From Balamuthia mandrillaris (taxonomy: Eukaryota > Discosea > Longamoebia > Balamuthiidae), in the NCBI GenBank assembly GCA_031835245.1, contig JAVKOQ010000229.1:1-64000 (forward strand): 64,000 nt of DNA, written 5' to 3'. Each line of letters opens with the position of its first letter. The first letter of the stretch is position 1. Shown here in pieces: positions 12,137 through 21,847 of the stretch. The translations under genes were made by a program, and so were the position numbers. The notes below the pieces were generated by a model. The model did no database searches. It was not told where the DNA came from and was given only the letters and a program-made list of their open reading frames with translations.

Positions 12137-13550
12137 CTAGCCCCGTTCTTCTTCGTTTGGTTGGTGCTGCACCACTGGGTCAGGGCAGCTGTCCCTCTGG
12201 TGGTGTATTTCCCAACTCCTCGCAGCAGCTGAGTCCCTGCACTCCGCGTGGTTGCACCTCCAACCCATTCTTCTGCTGCGGTACAGATTTATCACCGAGC
12301 AAGGCCTGGCGTTGCACGCCCCGCACAAAGCCACCGCGATGCATTCTCCACAGGGGCAAGGTCTTGGGAGGCTTGGTACTTGATAGGTTTTGTTGGCTAG
12401 CTGTTTTCCACAGAAGCAGTGGCTTTGGGCTTCGATGCAATCCTGACAGAAGATCGTATGACCGCAAACAGGGTTCAACGTATTGGGTGGCCTCTGTTCG
12501 CAACCCCAGCACTTTCCAACCTTCAACCGGGTGTTGCACCCGTAACCCTGCCAAAGCCACGCGATAAGCCCTTCCGGGCACTTGGTGCACCGCAGCAGCC
12601 TGGCAGCGAATTCGCGAAACTTGTCCACCAGGTCGATCACAAAGCCGAGGTATCGCTCCGAGGCCTTTTGGACGGCCCAGCTGGTCAGCAAGGAAGCCAG
12701 CGCCACCACTGCCATCAATGGCAGTTGCGAAACGACAGCCATAACCCCTCCGCTAGCTACTGGCACCACAAAAGATGCAATGAAGACTGCCATGCCAACC
12801 TTTCCGACGAAGCCCTCGATGCGATCCACCCACTTGTCAACAGTTGCCCGGCGCAATGGGAACATGCGGCGCAGGACCACTTTGAGGAATACTAGCGCTG
12901 CTTCTATAATGACCGAATATTCAACCCCTTTCCACACCGTCGTTGCCGCATTAAGCACGTCAGCGGTAGAGACGGGGATGGAAGGAAGCGACGTCGTCTT
13001 GGCAGGGGGAGCAGAAGCGGAAGCTCTACCAAACAAATGTTGAGCAGGAGGAACCGATGAGGAATTCGAAGCAGCCGCTGGTGAAGCAGGAACACCGCGA
13101 CAGAAGGTACGTCGAGCAGGGGCCACACTAGAGGAGGAGGGTGGAAGGGCTGAGGAAGAAGTGCTCCCAGAAGAAGACATCCAACCGAAGAAATATTTTA
13201 GCCATCCAGAGGATGGGGCCAGAGGGTCGTACTCCACACCTCCAGGACTGTGAACCGTGAGGTCCTCTGCGCTAAAATACTCTGATTCTCCTTCCAAAGG
13301 GACTGTGTGGACTATCTGCTCATCATTGAAGACGTCAGGCAGCGGCTTTGCAAGGGCAGCCGGCAAACATGGCATTGATTTTAGGATGAGCCTTCTCTGT
13401 GGGGTTGATTCGTTTCAGCAATTTGGTCAGAGGTGATAGTAGTTTGAGCTCTTCTTTGGTCAGGACGTTGGGGTCGTTGGGCTCTTCTCGTGGCCCGTGG
13501 AGGACAGCCAAGGCTTCCACCTTCGTTTGCTCTTGCCGTTCTTTGGGCAT
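12137..13550 (-). pseudogene. Membrane RING-type protein, copy A1 (frameshifted)
   Basis: Paralogue of the intact gene at 15361-16734. Both start MPKER and share NDPNVLTKEELKLLSPL-type text, a FNDE/FSDE segment, VHSPGGVEYDP, a Ser-rich tract, hydrophobic membrane segments and a Cys-rich tail. In this copy the N-terminal frame (from 13550) runs into a stop just after NAMFAG, while the rest of the homology continues in another frame from about 13375. A single-base indel near 13360-13370 therefore breaks it. The RING-like cluster (CWGC, CGHTIFCQDC, CFCGK) and a second Cys cluster (CPCGEC, CGAC) are preserved. It is divergent to broken gene B1 (13906), mirroring the intact pair. An assembly error is the alternative to a pseudogene. 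Confidence 0.7.
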
Positions 13551-13905
13551 GGTAAGCCGAGGACGGTTGATAGTGTAACGCGTTGTTTGATAGCGAATGC
13601 GAAACAGGAACACTGGTTCCTTTTATAACCCATGAAACTGAGAGCAGACAAACGTCACCATGGAAGAACGGTTGCTTTGTTTGACAATGCATCTGTTAAG
13701 AAATGGTTGTCTTGCTCAGTGAACCTCAAAAGAACACTTCATCTGTTGCATTGCCGAGAGTGAGGTGCTCACCGCTCCCATCATTATTGCCAATTGTAAA
13801 AGGAAAGTGTTCCTGTGTTCCTCAGCCTGGTGTCCACCAGCCCACCACCCGCAACGGGTTTCATGGGCAGAAGAACTGCAGAGAGGAAGAATACATTACT
13901 GGAGG

Positions 13906-15166
13906 ATGGCTGCTGTTCTTCATATTATCGCTTCGTTCCTACTGGACTGGGGCAAAAGAACGGCGCAAGAATGGGTTCACCAACACGCTGAACAGGCTCG
14001 CAAACAGCTGCTGCGTGCCTTGCTTGTCCAACTTCTGCTTTCCCTTCTTTTGCTTGGCCTCTTTGCCTCACTCCATGCTCACAAAGTCTTACCCTCAAAA
14101 CCACGACAACAGCGGAAGCATGTTATTGGGATCCATTCTCTTTGCCACCCTGTTAGCCATCAAGTCAGTGCCTCTTCGTCTCTCTATTCATCCGCTCCTA
14201 CCAAGCTCTTCATTCCTCTCCCCAGCCTCCTTCTTCATTGCGCTCGAGGTCCTCTGCCGCGTTCTTCTCTTGAGCCTTCAACTCGACGCTGAACCCTTTG
14301 ATGACGCTGGGCAGCATGCAGCCAAGTTGTGGTTCTTGGTGGTGTTGATGGTGTGGCACATTCACCTCACCTTCCAGCTCAGCACCCATCGAGGAACCAT
14401 GGCTGTGGTGGCAGTTCGCCTCGCCACGTCTTCCTTTCAAGACGCCAGCTTTGACGAGGATTGGTTGGTGGACATGAGCCTTCGAGCCATCCGACTGCTG
14501 GATGAGGCACCCTCCATTGCCCACGACCCTTCCACAACCCGGTGGGTGTGCATGACTCGGTGCACCATTCCCCTTTTGCTGGTTCTTCTTCATCTCTCCT
14601 CCCCTTCTGCCTTTCTGCTGTTTGCCTCTTCTGTTTCAACCACAACCACGATGACGATGATGAAGACGATGTGTTGGATGTTGATGACATTGGCGTTGTT
14701 GGAGTGGAAGATGGTGAACGAAGTGAAGGAGGAGCCCTCCGGGCGATTGGTCTTGTTGACTGGCGTAAGAGTCTTCAGCCATGCTCTGGTGCGTTGGTTC
14801 TTGGACTGGAAGGTCTTTGCAGGGAGGGTCTTTGCATCTAGTTGGCTCAAGACAAAGAAAGACAGAAGGCCAACTAACGGTGCTTCCCCCAGCCCGTGTA
14901 GAATACATCTCGGCTCAGCAAATAACAAGCAAGAGGAAGAAGAAGGTGAGAAGGGTAAACAAAGTGAAAGCTGCGGATCCAAAGAGAAAAGGAGCCACAG
15001 AGAAACCGAGCTCAGGGTAGAGGAGAGGAGGAAGGAGCAAAGGGCACGAATAATGAAGCACGTTCCAGTGAGCTCCGTTGACCCTAAGCAGGTGAGCCGA
15101 GTAAAGCTGAGAAGAAGGGGGTCCACCCAAGGAGGCGTTCAAGAGATAGTCGTTGTACAATTTTAA
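13906..15166 (+). pseudogene. Polytopic membrane protein, copy B1 (deletion and frameshift)
   Basis: Paralogue of the intact gene at 17187-18779. The first part (from M at 13906) matches its N-terminus, including RKQLLRALLVQLLLSLL and LFASLHAHK. From about 14100 the homology moves to another frame, starting GSILFATLLAIKSVPLRL. The stretch corresponding to roughly 130 residues of the intact copy (Ser-rich and membrane region) is missing. The rest is highly conserved (SPASFFIALEVLCRVLL, FDEDWLVDMSLR, LSSPSAFLLFAS). The tail is charged. A deletion with a shifted frame makes a full product unlikely. Confidence 0.7.
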
Positions 15167-15360
15167 AAACGACTTTGTGGTTTCCGGTTCTCCTCTTCTG
15201 CTCTCGCATTCAACGCTTCGGCCCATTCTCCATGGTCACTTCCATGCACCTCCGATAACTCTCCCATGTCCGCTCAAACTGAAGGTTTTGATGTTAATAA
15301 AATGTTTATAAACAACTTACATACACCACCCAAGAAGAAAGACCAAGGAGTGCACTCGTT

Positions 15361-16734
15361 TCATTCACCACAACAATCCCTTCGGTGGGCAACCTCCCAG
15401 CGTTGCACTGCTGCGGAGTCCTTGCACTCTCTATCATTGCAGCGCTTGCTCATCCGTCCATTCTTGAACCGCTGCAAGACCGAGCAAGGCCGCTGGCTGC
15501 ACGCCCCGCACAAGGCCATCGGGATGCACTCCCCACAGGCGCAGTAGGGTCCCTCGCCGGCGGTCTGCCTGTCGACCAGCACGAAACACTCTTTGGCCAG
15601 CTCCTTTCCGCAGTCGCAGTGGGTTTTCTGCCAAATGCAGTCCTGACAGTAAACGGAGTGTCCGCAGATAGGGTTCATAGTGTCTCGTGGCCTCTTCCCA
15701 CAGCTCGTGCACTTGCCCACCCTCAGCCGCGTGGCGCTCTTGTAGCTCTGCCAGATGAACTCGATGAGCCCCTCCGGGCAGCAGCCGCTCCAGCGCAGCA
15801 GGTCCGCCGTGAAGCGACGCAGCCTGTCCACCAGTTCCATCACGAACCGGAAGAAGCGCTCGGAGAGAAAACCCACGGCCCAGGCCGTGAGAAAGGAAGC
15901 CAGCGCCACAACGATCATCAACGGCAGTCCCGAGAACCCAGCGGTGGCAACCACCACGGTGAAGGAGGTGAGCAGGGCCACCAGGCCGATGGCCCCGACG
16001 ATGTAGTCGATGCGGTTGAGCCACTTGTCCAGGGAGGCCTGGTGCAGAGGGAACATGCGACGCAGGACCACCCGAAGGAAGCTCATCAGGGCAGCGTAGA
16101 TGGCAGCGATGCCGACGCCTTGCCATATGGCCGTTCCCCACTGACTTAAAGAAGAAGAGGTGGAAGCGGAGGTGGAGGTGGAGGTGGTGGAGGTGGAGGT
16201 GGAGGAAGAAGCCAAGTACGGACGAGGTCGAGGTCGAGGTGCCACACTTTCAAGAACTGGCAATGTGCCCTCGTTGAAAGCAGGAAGCGAACTAGAGGAG
16301 GAAGAAGAGGAGGAAGACGAACTCCAAGAGAAGAGAAAACTTAACCAACCAGACGAAGAGGAAGCTTGAGGGTCATAGTGAACGCCACCAGGAACAAAGA
16401 TCTTGAGCTCGTCGGCGTCGATGAACTCTTCTCCACCTTGCTTTCCATCGGCATCGCTGTCAACCACGCTTCGAAGGAAGAGCTCGTCCGAGAACACGTT
16501 CGTCATGCTGGTTTCGGTGGCAGCCGCTACCATGGCTTGCAGGCGGGCGCGGATGCTGCCCTCCTTGGCGCCGGGGGAGAGGCTGGCCAACAGCTTGGCC
16601 AGCGGTTTCAGCTCCTTGAGCTCGGCGTTGGTCAACAGGTTGGGGTCCTGTGGTGGTTTTGTTTTGCGGTGCGGGTCGGTGGAGGAGTGGTTTGGCTGCT
16701 TGAGCGTGACGAGCTTTTTTCGTTCTTTCGGCAT
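15361..16734 (-). CDS. Membrane-anchored RING-like zinc-binding protein, copy A2 (intact)
   Basis: A single open frame of 457 residues starting MPKERKK. Order: charged N-terminus, PQDPNLLTNAELKEL, an acidic patch, FVPGGVHYDP, a long Ser run, two or three hydrophobic segments (ATAGFSGLPLMIVVALASFL is the clearest) and a Cys-rich C-terminus. The cluster CTSC ... CGHSVYCQDC ... CDCGK has RING-HC-like spacing, followed by CACGEC, CGAC and CNDREC. Function unknown; membrane-bound E3 ligase activity is an inference from the RING-like pattern. It is divergent from membrane gene B2 across about 450 bp, and the whole pair is duplicated at 12137-15166. Confidence 0.72.
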   Translation of the reverse strand: MPKERKKLVTLKQPNHSSTDPHRKTKPPQDPNLLTNAELKELKPLAKLLASLSPGAKEGSIRARLQAMVAAATETSMTNVFSDELFLRSVVDSDADGKQGGEEFIDADELKIFVPGGVHYDPQASSSSGWLSFLFSWSSSSSSSSSSSSLPAFNEGTLPVLESVAPRPRPRPYLASSSTSTSTTSTSTSASTSSSLSQWGTAIWQGVGIAAIYAALMSFLRVVLRRMFPLHQASLDKWLNRIDYIVGAIGLVALLTSFTVVVATAGFSGLPLMIVVALASFLTAWAVGFLSERFFRFVMELVDRLRRFTADLLRWSGCCPEGLIEFIWQSYKSATRLRVGKCTSCGKRPRDTMNPICGHSVYCQDCIWQKTHCDCGKELAKECFVLVDRQTAGEGPYCACGECIPMALCGACSQRPCSVLQRFKNGRMSKRCNDRECKDSAAVQRWEVAHRRDCCGE

Positions 16735-17186
16735 CTTTGTTTGGTCTCTCTCTCGAGGCTTGCTTTACTATAGAGCCGTGTAGAGTGTTTTATAACACAA
16801 AAGAGAAGTGAGGTGTTATACAAAAGAGAGAGGAAGAGAGAGTTAACAACACGAAAACGGTGCAGATAAGAGATAACAGTTCGATAACCAAAAACTGAAA
16901 GTTGAGAAGAATGAAGAAGAAATATGAAGAAGAATGCGAGAACTTTCTTCACCTTTTATGACGAACGGAGCGTCCTCGAGCGTCCACTAATACCCCCGCT
17001 TTAGTGAACCGCCCGAAGCTCGGGGCATTACAGTTCGTCGAATCGGCAACATGTTGTTCAACAACAGAGGTGATCTATCGGGAAAAAAGTGAGATAAGAA
17101 AGAGAAGAAGAAAGAGACAGAGAGGCAAAAGAACAAACAAACAAACAAACAAACAAAGAGAGAGGGAGAGAGAAAGGGAAGCAAAG
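16735..17186. promoter_or_regulatory. Divergent intergenic region between A2 and B2
   Basis: Carries the 5' regions of both genes of the intact pair. A (CAAA)n run (about 17134-17155) and a purine-rich AGAGAGGGAGAG leader precede the B2 start. A shared promoter is inferred from the geometry; no box was identified with confidence. Confidence 0.45.
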
Positions 17187-18779
17187 ATGGTAGCCCTCGA
17201 AGGCGAAGCGATCGCCTGGTGGCTGTTTGCCGTTGGCAAGAAGTTTGTACAAAAGTGGTTCCAACGGAAGGTGGAGGACGTGCGCAACCGCCTCCTCCGC
17301 GCTTTGCTCGTCCAGCTGCTTCTCACCGTTCTTCTGGTGGCTCTCTTTGCCTCGCTTCACGCTCACAAGTTTTTACCTTCCCCCTCTTCTACTTCTTCTA
17401 GCGAGGAAGACAAAGTCAAGACTGCTGCCTCCTCTGCTTCTTCTTCAAGTTATATGTGGAGTGGCGCGGTGGCCCTTTTGCTTCTACTTTTCGGAATAGG
17501 CAGCTCTTCTTCGTCTGGGTCTTCTTCAAGAAGCATGTGGAGCAGTTTTGCCGGCTGGACGGTGTTGTTGGTGGCCTACCTCCCCTACCTCCAACAAGTT
17601 CTTTTGCTTCTTGAAGCTCATCGTTACGCCCAGCATTACCACCTTCATTCTCAACCTCCGCTTTCTCCGGATCAAAGCGAGACCACCAAGGAACACGCGA
17701 ACAGCACCGACGAGAACAACAACGTGGCCTTTGCCTCCATTCTCTTTGCCATCCTGTTGGCCATCAAGTCGGTGCCTCTTCGTCTCTCGTTGCAACCGTT
17801 CCTGCCCACCTCTGCGTTCCTCTCCCCAGCCTCCTTCTTCATTGCGCTCGAGGTCCTCTGCCGTGTTCTTCTCCTGTTCCTTCAACTCAACGTCGAACGG
17901 TTTGACGAGACAGGGCAGCATGCTGCCAAGCTGTGGTTCTTGGTAGTGTTGATGGTGTGGCACATTCACCTCACCTTCCAACTGAACAGCAATCGAGGAA
18001 GCATGGCTTTGTTGGCCTTTTATCTCGCCACATCGTCCTTCCAAGACGCCAGCTTTGACGAGGATTGGTTGGTGGACATGAGCCTTCGAGTCATCCGACT
18101 GCTGGATGAAGCGCCCTCCATCGCTCCCACTCTCTCACTAACCCGGTGGGTGTGCTTAACTCGATGCACCATTCCCCTTTTGCTGGTTCTTCTTCATCTC
18201 TCCTCCCCTTCTGCCTTTCTGCTGTTTGCCTCTTCTGCTTCAACCACAACCACGATGACGATGATGTGTTGGATGTTGATGGCATTGGCGTTGTTGGAGT
18301 GGAAGATGGTGAGCGAAGCGAAGGAGGAGCACTCCGGGCGATTGGTCTTGTTGACGGGAATGAGGGTCTTCAACCATGCTCTGGTGCGTTGGATCCTGGA
18401 CTGGAAGGTCTTTGCAGGGAGGGTCTTTTGGGGCGGGGTAGCATGGCTCATGAACATGGTGGGAGAGGGCGGCGGTGAGGGTCATTCCCCGCCCCAGCGT
18501 TTGATCTATGTGGCTGGAGTGGATGAAAAGGAGGACGAGGAAGAAGAACAGAAGAAAAAACGACAATGGCAACGGAAACAACAAAGACGACAACAACCTA
18601 ATCGAGGCGACGTCAAAGAGGAAGAGGAAACAGAGAAGAAAGAGGCTAGTCAGAAAGCGCAAGTCAGCTCGTTGGAACCGAGAAGAGTGCAGAAGATCAC
18701 GCGTCAAGAGCAGTACCAATGCCGAGATGCACAAGGTGCAGGAGAGGTAGTTGTGAAAAAGCTGTTGTTTGTGGAATAA
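17187..18779 (+). CDS. Polytopic membrane protein of unknown family, copy B2 (intact)
   Basis: I choose the Met at 17187 (MVALEGEAIAWW), which gives 530 residues. An amphipathic/hydrophobic N-terminus (RLLRALLVQLLLTVLLVALF) is followed by Ser-rich spacers, several further hydrophobic spans (WTVLLVAYLPYLQQVLLLL, FASILFAILLAIKSVPL, FFIALEVLCRVLLLFLQL, LWFLVVLMVWHIHL) and a soluble-looking FQDASFDEDWLVDMSL segment. More hydrophobic spans and a highly charged Lys/Glu/Gln tail come last. No enzymatic motif was recognised. The divergent partner A2 and the joint duplication suggest the two work together, perhaps in one membrane complex; this is inference. Confidence 0.72.
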   Translation: MVALEGEAIAWWLFAVGKKFVQKWFQRKVEDVRNRLLRALLVQLLLTVLLVALFASLHAHKFLPSPSSTSSSEEDKVKTAASSASSSSYMWSGAVALLLLLFGIGSSSSSGSSSRSMWSSFAGWTVLLVAYLPYLQQVLLLLEAHRYAQHYHLHSQPPLSPDQSETTKEHANSTDENNNVAFASILFAILLAIKSVPLRLSLQPFLPTSAFLSPASFFIALEVLCRVLLLFLQLNVERFDETGQHAAKLWFLVVLMVWHIHLTFQLNSNRGSMALLAFYLATSSFQDASFDEDWLVDMSLRVIRLLDEAPSIAPTLSLTRWVCLTRCTIPLLLVLLHLSSPSAFLLFASSASTTTTMTMMCWMLMALALLEWKMVSEAKEEHSGRLVLLTGMRVFNHALVRWILDWKVFAGRVFWGGVAWLMNMVGEGGGEGHSPPQRLIYVAGVDEKEDEEEEQKKKRQWQRKQQRRQQPNRGDVKEEEETEKKEASQKAQVSSLEPRRVQKITRQEQYQCRDAQGAGEVVVKKLLFVE

Positions 18780-18906
18780 GTATGTGGAATAAAGAGGAAA
18801 AAAAAAAAGAAAACAACCACCTCGCTTGGCAAAAGCGTTACACAGTGCTACTGCATTCCGCTTATTGGTTATAGTAATTCAAAAATTAGAGAGAAATATC
18901 AAGATT

Positions 18907-18978
18907 GGGGGTGTAGCTCAGTGGTAGAGCGTCTGCTTCGCATGCAGAAGGCCAGGGGATCGAGACCCCTCTCCTCCA
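18907..18978 (+). tRNA. tRNA-Ala (anticodon CGC)
   Basis: A 72-nt cloverleaf without intron. A box TGTAGCTCAGTGGTAGAGC, anticodon loop TTCGCAT (CGC, decoding GCG), T arm AGGGG-ATCGAGA-CCCCT, and CTCCTCC plus discriminator A. The acceptor stem GGGGGTG/CTCCTCC has one G-T wobble and one T-T mismatch. Confidence 0.93.
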
Positions 18979-18981
18979 AAA

Positions 18982-18994
18982 TTTTTTATTTTTT
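18982..18994 (+). terminator. Pol III T-run terminator after tRNA-Ala
   Basis: Two runs of six T (18982-18987 and 18989-18994) start within 4 bases of the tRNA 3' end, as expected for RNA polymerase III termination. Confidence 0.7.
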
Positions 18995-19033
18995 GTATAA
19001 TTCAATTGTCGACAATTGAATTATACAAAAAAT
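18988..19033. repeat. 46-bp perfect palindrome centred on GTCGAC
   Basis: Two 23-base arms meet at GTC|GAC (19010/19011) with no spacer. The left half reads A, six T, GTATAATTCAATTGTC and the right half is its exact reverse complement. It lies 9 bp after the tRNA, and its right arm starts the 106-bp tandem repeat. Confidence 0.92.
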
Positions 19034-19220
19034 TCATGCAAATTTTTTTTATTTGCATGAAAGATTTTTACAGTTACATTGGCAGAGCAGGACCTGACTG
19101 GTGTGCCGTAACATGCGACAATTGAATTATACAAAAAATTCATGCAAATTTTTTTTATTTGCATGAAAGATTTTTACAGTTACATTGGCAGAGCAGGACC
19201 TGACTGGTGTGCCGTAACAG
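19011..19220. repeat. 106-bp tandem duplication (2 copies)
   Basis: The unit beginning GACAATTGAATTATACAAAA starts at 19011 and again at 19117, ending with GGTGTGCCGTAACA. The copies read as essentially identical. Each contains a hairpin, CATGCAAAT / ATTTGCATG, around a T run. Confidence 0.9.
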
Positions 19221-19233
19221 GAACAAAAGCTGT

Positions 19234-20925
19234 TCATCGTCTCTCTAAAAGAAACATAGAGGTAGCTTGGCTCAGCCAATCGATTATTTTGCTGTGGCCT
19301 CTCTTTGTAGTGGCATTGATGCACGCATCCCTGTTGCAAGGACAACCGTTCTCCACCGCCCACTTGAGTGTTTCCAAAATGGCCGGCGGCGGCTGCGTCA
19401 ACGCACGTCTGCTGGTCCCATTCACACCCATGCTGGCGCGCCCATTTCAACACAGCCAAATGCCCGCCTCTGGCTGCTTTGGCACAAGTGGCTGCTGACC
19501 AGGGGATGTCTTCCTCTTGTTCGTGAGCCCAACGGAGGATGTGGAGATGTCCCCGCGCGGTGGCAGTGTCACACAGCTTGTCCTTCACGTGCGGCCAGAG
19601 AGTTGGCGTCTCCTTGAGAAACCGCACTATCTGCAGGCGGCCGCTTAGCAATGCTGCCATGGGGATTTCCTGTCTCACTGGCCAGCTGTTGTTGTAAGCC
19701 CATTTCAGCACTGGCAAACAGCCACTGTGGGCTGCCTGAAGTAGGTTCCACGCATTATGAGGGCAACCCTGCTCCCACGCCCATTTCAGCACCTCCACAT
19801 GGCCGTTTGATGCTGCCTTGTAACAAGTGGAATGGTCCCAAGGGCATCCGTTCTCCCTTACCCACTGCAATATGTCCAAACAACCACTGTGTGCTGCATT
19901 TGCTGAGGTCGTCTCGTCCCAAGTACATCTGTTCTCTTGTGCCCATTTTACCACATCTAAGTGCCCGTTCCAAGCCGCCCTCGCGCAGGTCCACATATCC
20001 CAAGGACAGCCTTGTGCTCTGGCCCATTGCAGCACGTGTAGGTGTCCGTTCAGCGCGGCCTCGCTGCATGTGTCTTCATTCCAAGGGCAACCATGTGCCC
20101 TTGCCCATTGCAGTACGTGTAGGTGTCCATTCATTGCAGCTTTGTTGCACGTGCTTTCTTGCCAAGGGCAGCCTTGTTCTCTAGCCCATTGCAGCACTTC
20201 CAAATGTCCTTTTCCTGCTGCAGCACTGCAAGTGCTCTCATCCCAGGGGCAACCCCTATCTCTGACCCATTGAAGCATTGAGAGGTTTCCTATAGCAGCG
20301 ATGGCACTGCAGACGCTAGCTCCACTCCAAGCACACCCCACTTCGAAGTGCAGCCATTTCAGCACCTCCCATTGCCCTTCCAACGCTGCGTTCATGTCTG
20401 GGCACCACTCCTTACAGGCATGTTGGCCCTGGTTGGCACGTATCCAGCGGAGCACTTCCAAGTGGCCCCGCCTGGCCGCCAAGGCGAAGGTGTGAGGACT
20501 CCAGGGACAGCCCTGTTCCAGAGCCCACTGAAGCACGTGCAAATGGCCGTGGAGAGCTGCTTGTTCACAGGTTTGGTAGTCCCAAGGGCAGTCCCACATG
20601 CAGCGGAGCCATTGCAAGATGGAGAGGCTGCCCAGAGCAGCGGCTTTGGTGCAGGAACGTTGGTCCAAGAAGTAGCCGGCAGGGACCATTTCAACATGCT
20701 TACAGAGGAACAGGCTGTTGAAGCTGTGAAGAAATGCCGCTTGTCTTCTTCTTCTTGTGGAAAACAAGAGAACCAACGTTTGCATGTTCTGGCAGCCACG
20801 GCGGGCATGCCGTAGGGTAACATGGACAGGATGACGGCCAGTATTTCCATCGGCAGGTCTCCTTGCGTCAATAAGAGAGGGGAGCCCTCCGCTGGCTCTA
20901 CTTCCTCTTCTTGCTTTGTCGCCAT
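19234..20925 (-). pseudogene. F-box/ankyrin-repeat protein 1 (two frameshifts)
   Basis: The N-terminal frame (M at 20925) has an F-box-like segment LPMEILAVILSML...ARTCKRWF. It then needs a frame change near 20690 (KWSL to AGYFLDQRSCTKAA), judged against the intact paralogue at 48372. About fourteen ankyrin-type repeats follow, of the form GHLxVLQWAxxxGCPWDxxTCxxAA. A second frame change near 19378 (an extra G after TTTT) separates AAAAGHF from the continuation ETLKWAVENGCPC, which ends at 19234. F-box/ankyrin proteins of this kind usually feed substrates to SCF ubiquitin ligases. Two indels suggest a decayed gene, though assembly errors remain possible. Similar repeats abound in giant viruses of amoebae. 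Confidence 0.72.
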
Positions 20926-21046
20926 TCCGAGGCTGCTGGCTCCACCTGTTTTGTTGTCCCGTTTTTTTGCATCAGGTCGTCACGAAAAATACTCGTGTCG
21001 TCATGTATTTTGTCGACGGAAATTCTTTTTGTTTGTTGGGTACAGA

Positions 21047-21480
21047 AAACAGTAATACTGCCCGACTCATCGTTGAGCTGATCAAAGAATGTAAACCTTA
21101 TCGACGAAAGCGGAGCAATGAATTTTTGTCGACGTGAAACATCTCTGTTAGAGATGAGACAAAGAAAAAGACAACAGAAATGGCCTTTTTATGGTAGGAT
21201 AAAGCCTCTGTTTTGATTTTTGATTGGTGGTTTGAAACTTTCAGTAACTGATCAAAGCATTGAGCCGCTTTACTTATCGACTGGTGATACTTCCAGCAGA
21301 GAGGCATGGTTTTCGCTCTGTGAAGGCACAGCATTACTTTGAGTACACGTTCCTTTTCTTTGTGTTGGACCATCATGGAGAACCAGTTGGTCTTTTCGTA
21401 ACAGTGAAACACCATTTCTGCAAGCAAAGAACCCTTTGTTGCTTTACTTCACTGTGCAGGAAGAATGAATGTTGCTTGTT
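21047..21480 (+). pseudogene. Duplicated last exon and 3' UTR of the S9 peptidase gene (fragment)
   Basis: The + strand reads TAATACTGCCCGACTCATCG and onward, matching in inverted orientation the last exon and 3' flank of the intact S9 gene at 28170-28460. The copy includes the segment around the catalytic His and the 3' UTR (TGCAAGCAAAGAACC). It is interrupted at 21106-21272 by a small inserted element. The fragment has no start and no upstream exons. Confidence 0.85.
21106..21272. mobile_element. 167-bp MITE-like element with terminal inverted repeats and 9-bp target duplication
   Basis: Flanked by CTTATCGAC at 21097-21105 and again at 21273-21281. The parental sequence at about 28395 has the site once (CTTATCAAC), so this is an insertion. 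The ends form imperfect terminal inverted repeats, GAAAGCGGAGCAATG against TAAAGCGGCTCAATG (12 of 15). It has no coding capacity. A 9-bp duplication fits Mutator-like (MULE) elements; the class is inferred. Confidence 0.75.
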
Positions 21481-21570
21481 CTTCTTGTTATTCTCCTTCT
21501 TCTTCTTCTTGCACAGACGGAGAAAAGGGAAAGAACACAAAAGAGAAGAGCAAAGAGTGGCCGAGGAAAA

Positions 21571-21847
21571 TATTAAATAGGAAAGGCGCAGATATGCGGA
21601 AGTATCACTAAGAACACTGTATTGAGAGTAAGAGTGCAGTACAAAGTGTGTGTATACGTGTGTGTGTTGTGTGTGTCGGTTCCCGGCGGGTGTGTGCGGA
21701 TACATAGGAACTCTATTTATATGTGTTCGTGGTTCTAGAATATTTCTCAAGTCTAAATCTCCGTAACTGTGATTTGGCGGGAAAGAGGTGAGAGCAACTT
21801 CGGGAGAATAAAGATGAGAGATAAGATAATCATTGCGTGTTCTTATA
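21571..21847 (-). repeat. Copia element 3' LTR
   Basis: 277 bp, reading as identical to 26389-26665. It is preceded by target duplication GAAAA (21566-21570). The gag-pol frame ends 18 bp inside it. Confidence 0.93.

Noticed and set aside
13360-13375. Programmed ribosomal frameshifting as an explanation for the A1 break
   Set aside because: No slippery heptamer or downstream structure was seen, and the intact copy A2 needs none.
19234-20650. Regularly spaced repeats resembling a CRISPR array
   Set aside because: The roughly 99-bp period is translated and matches ankyrin-type protein repeats; the host is eukaryotic.
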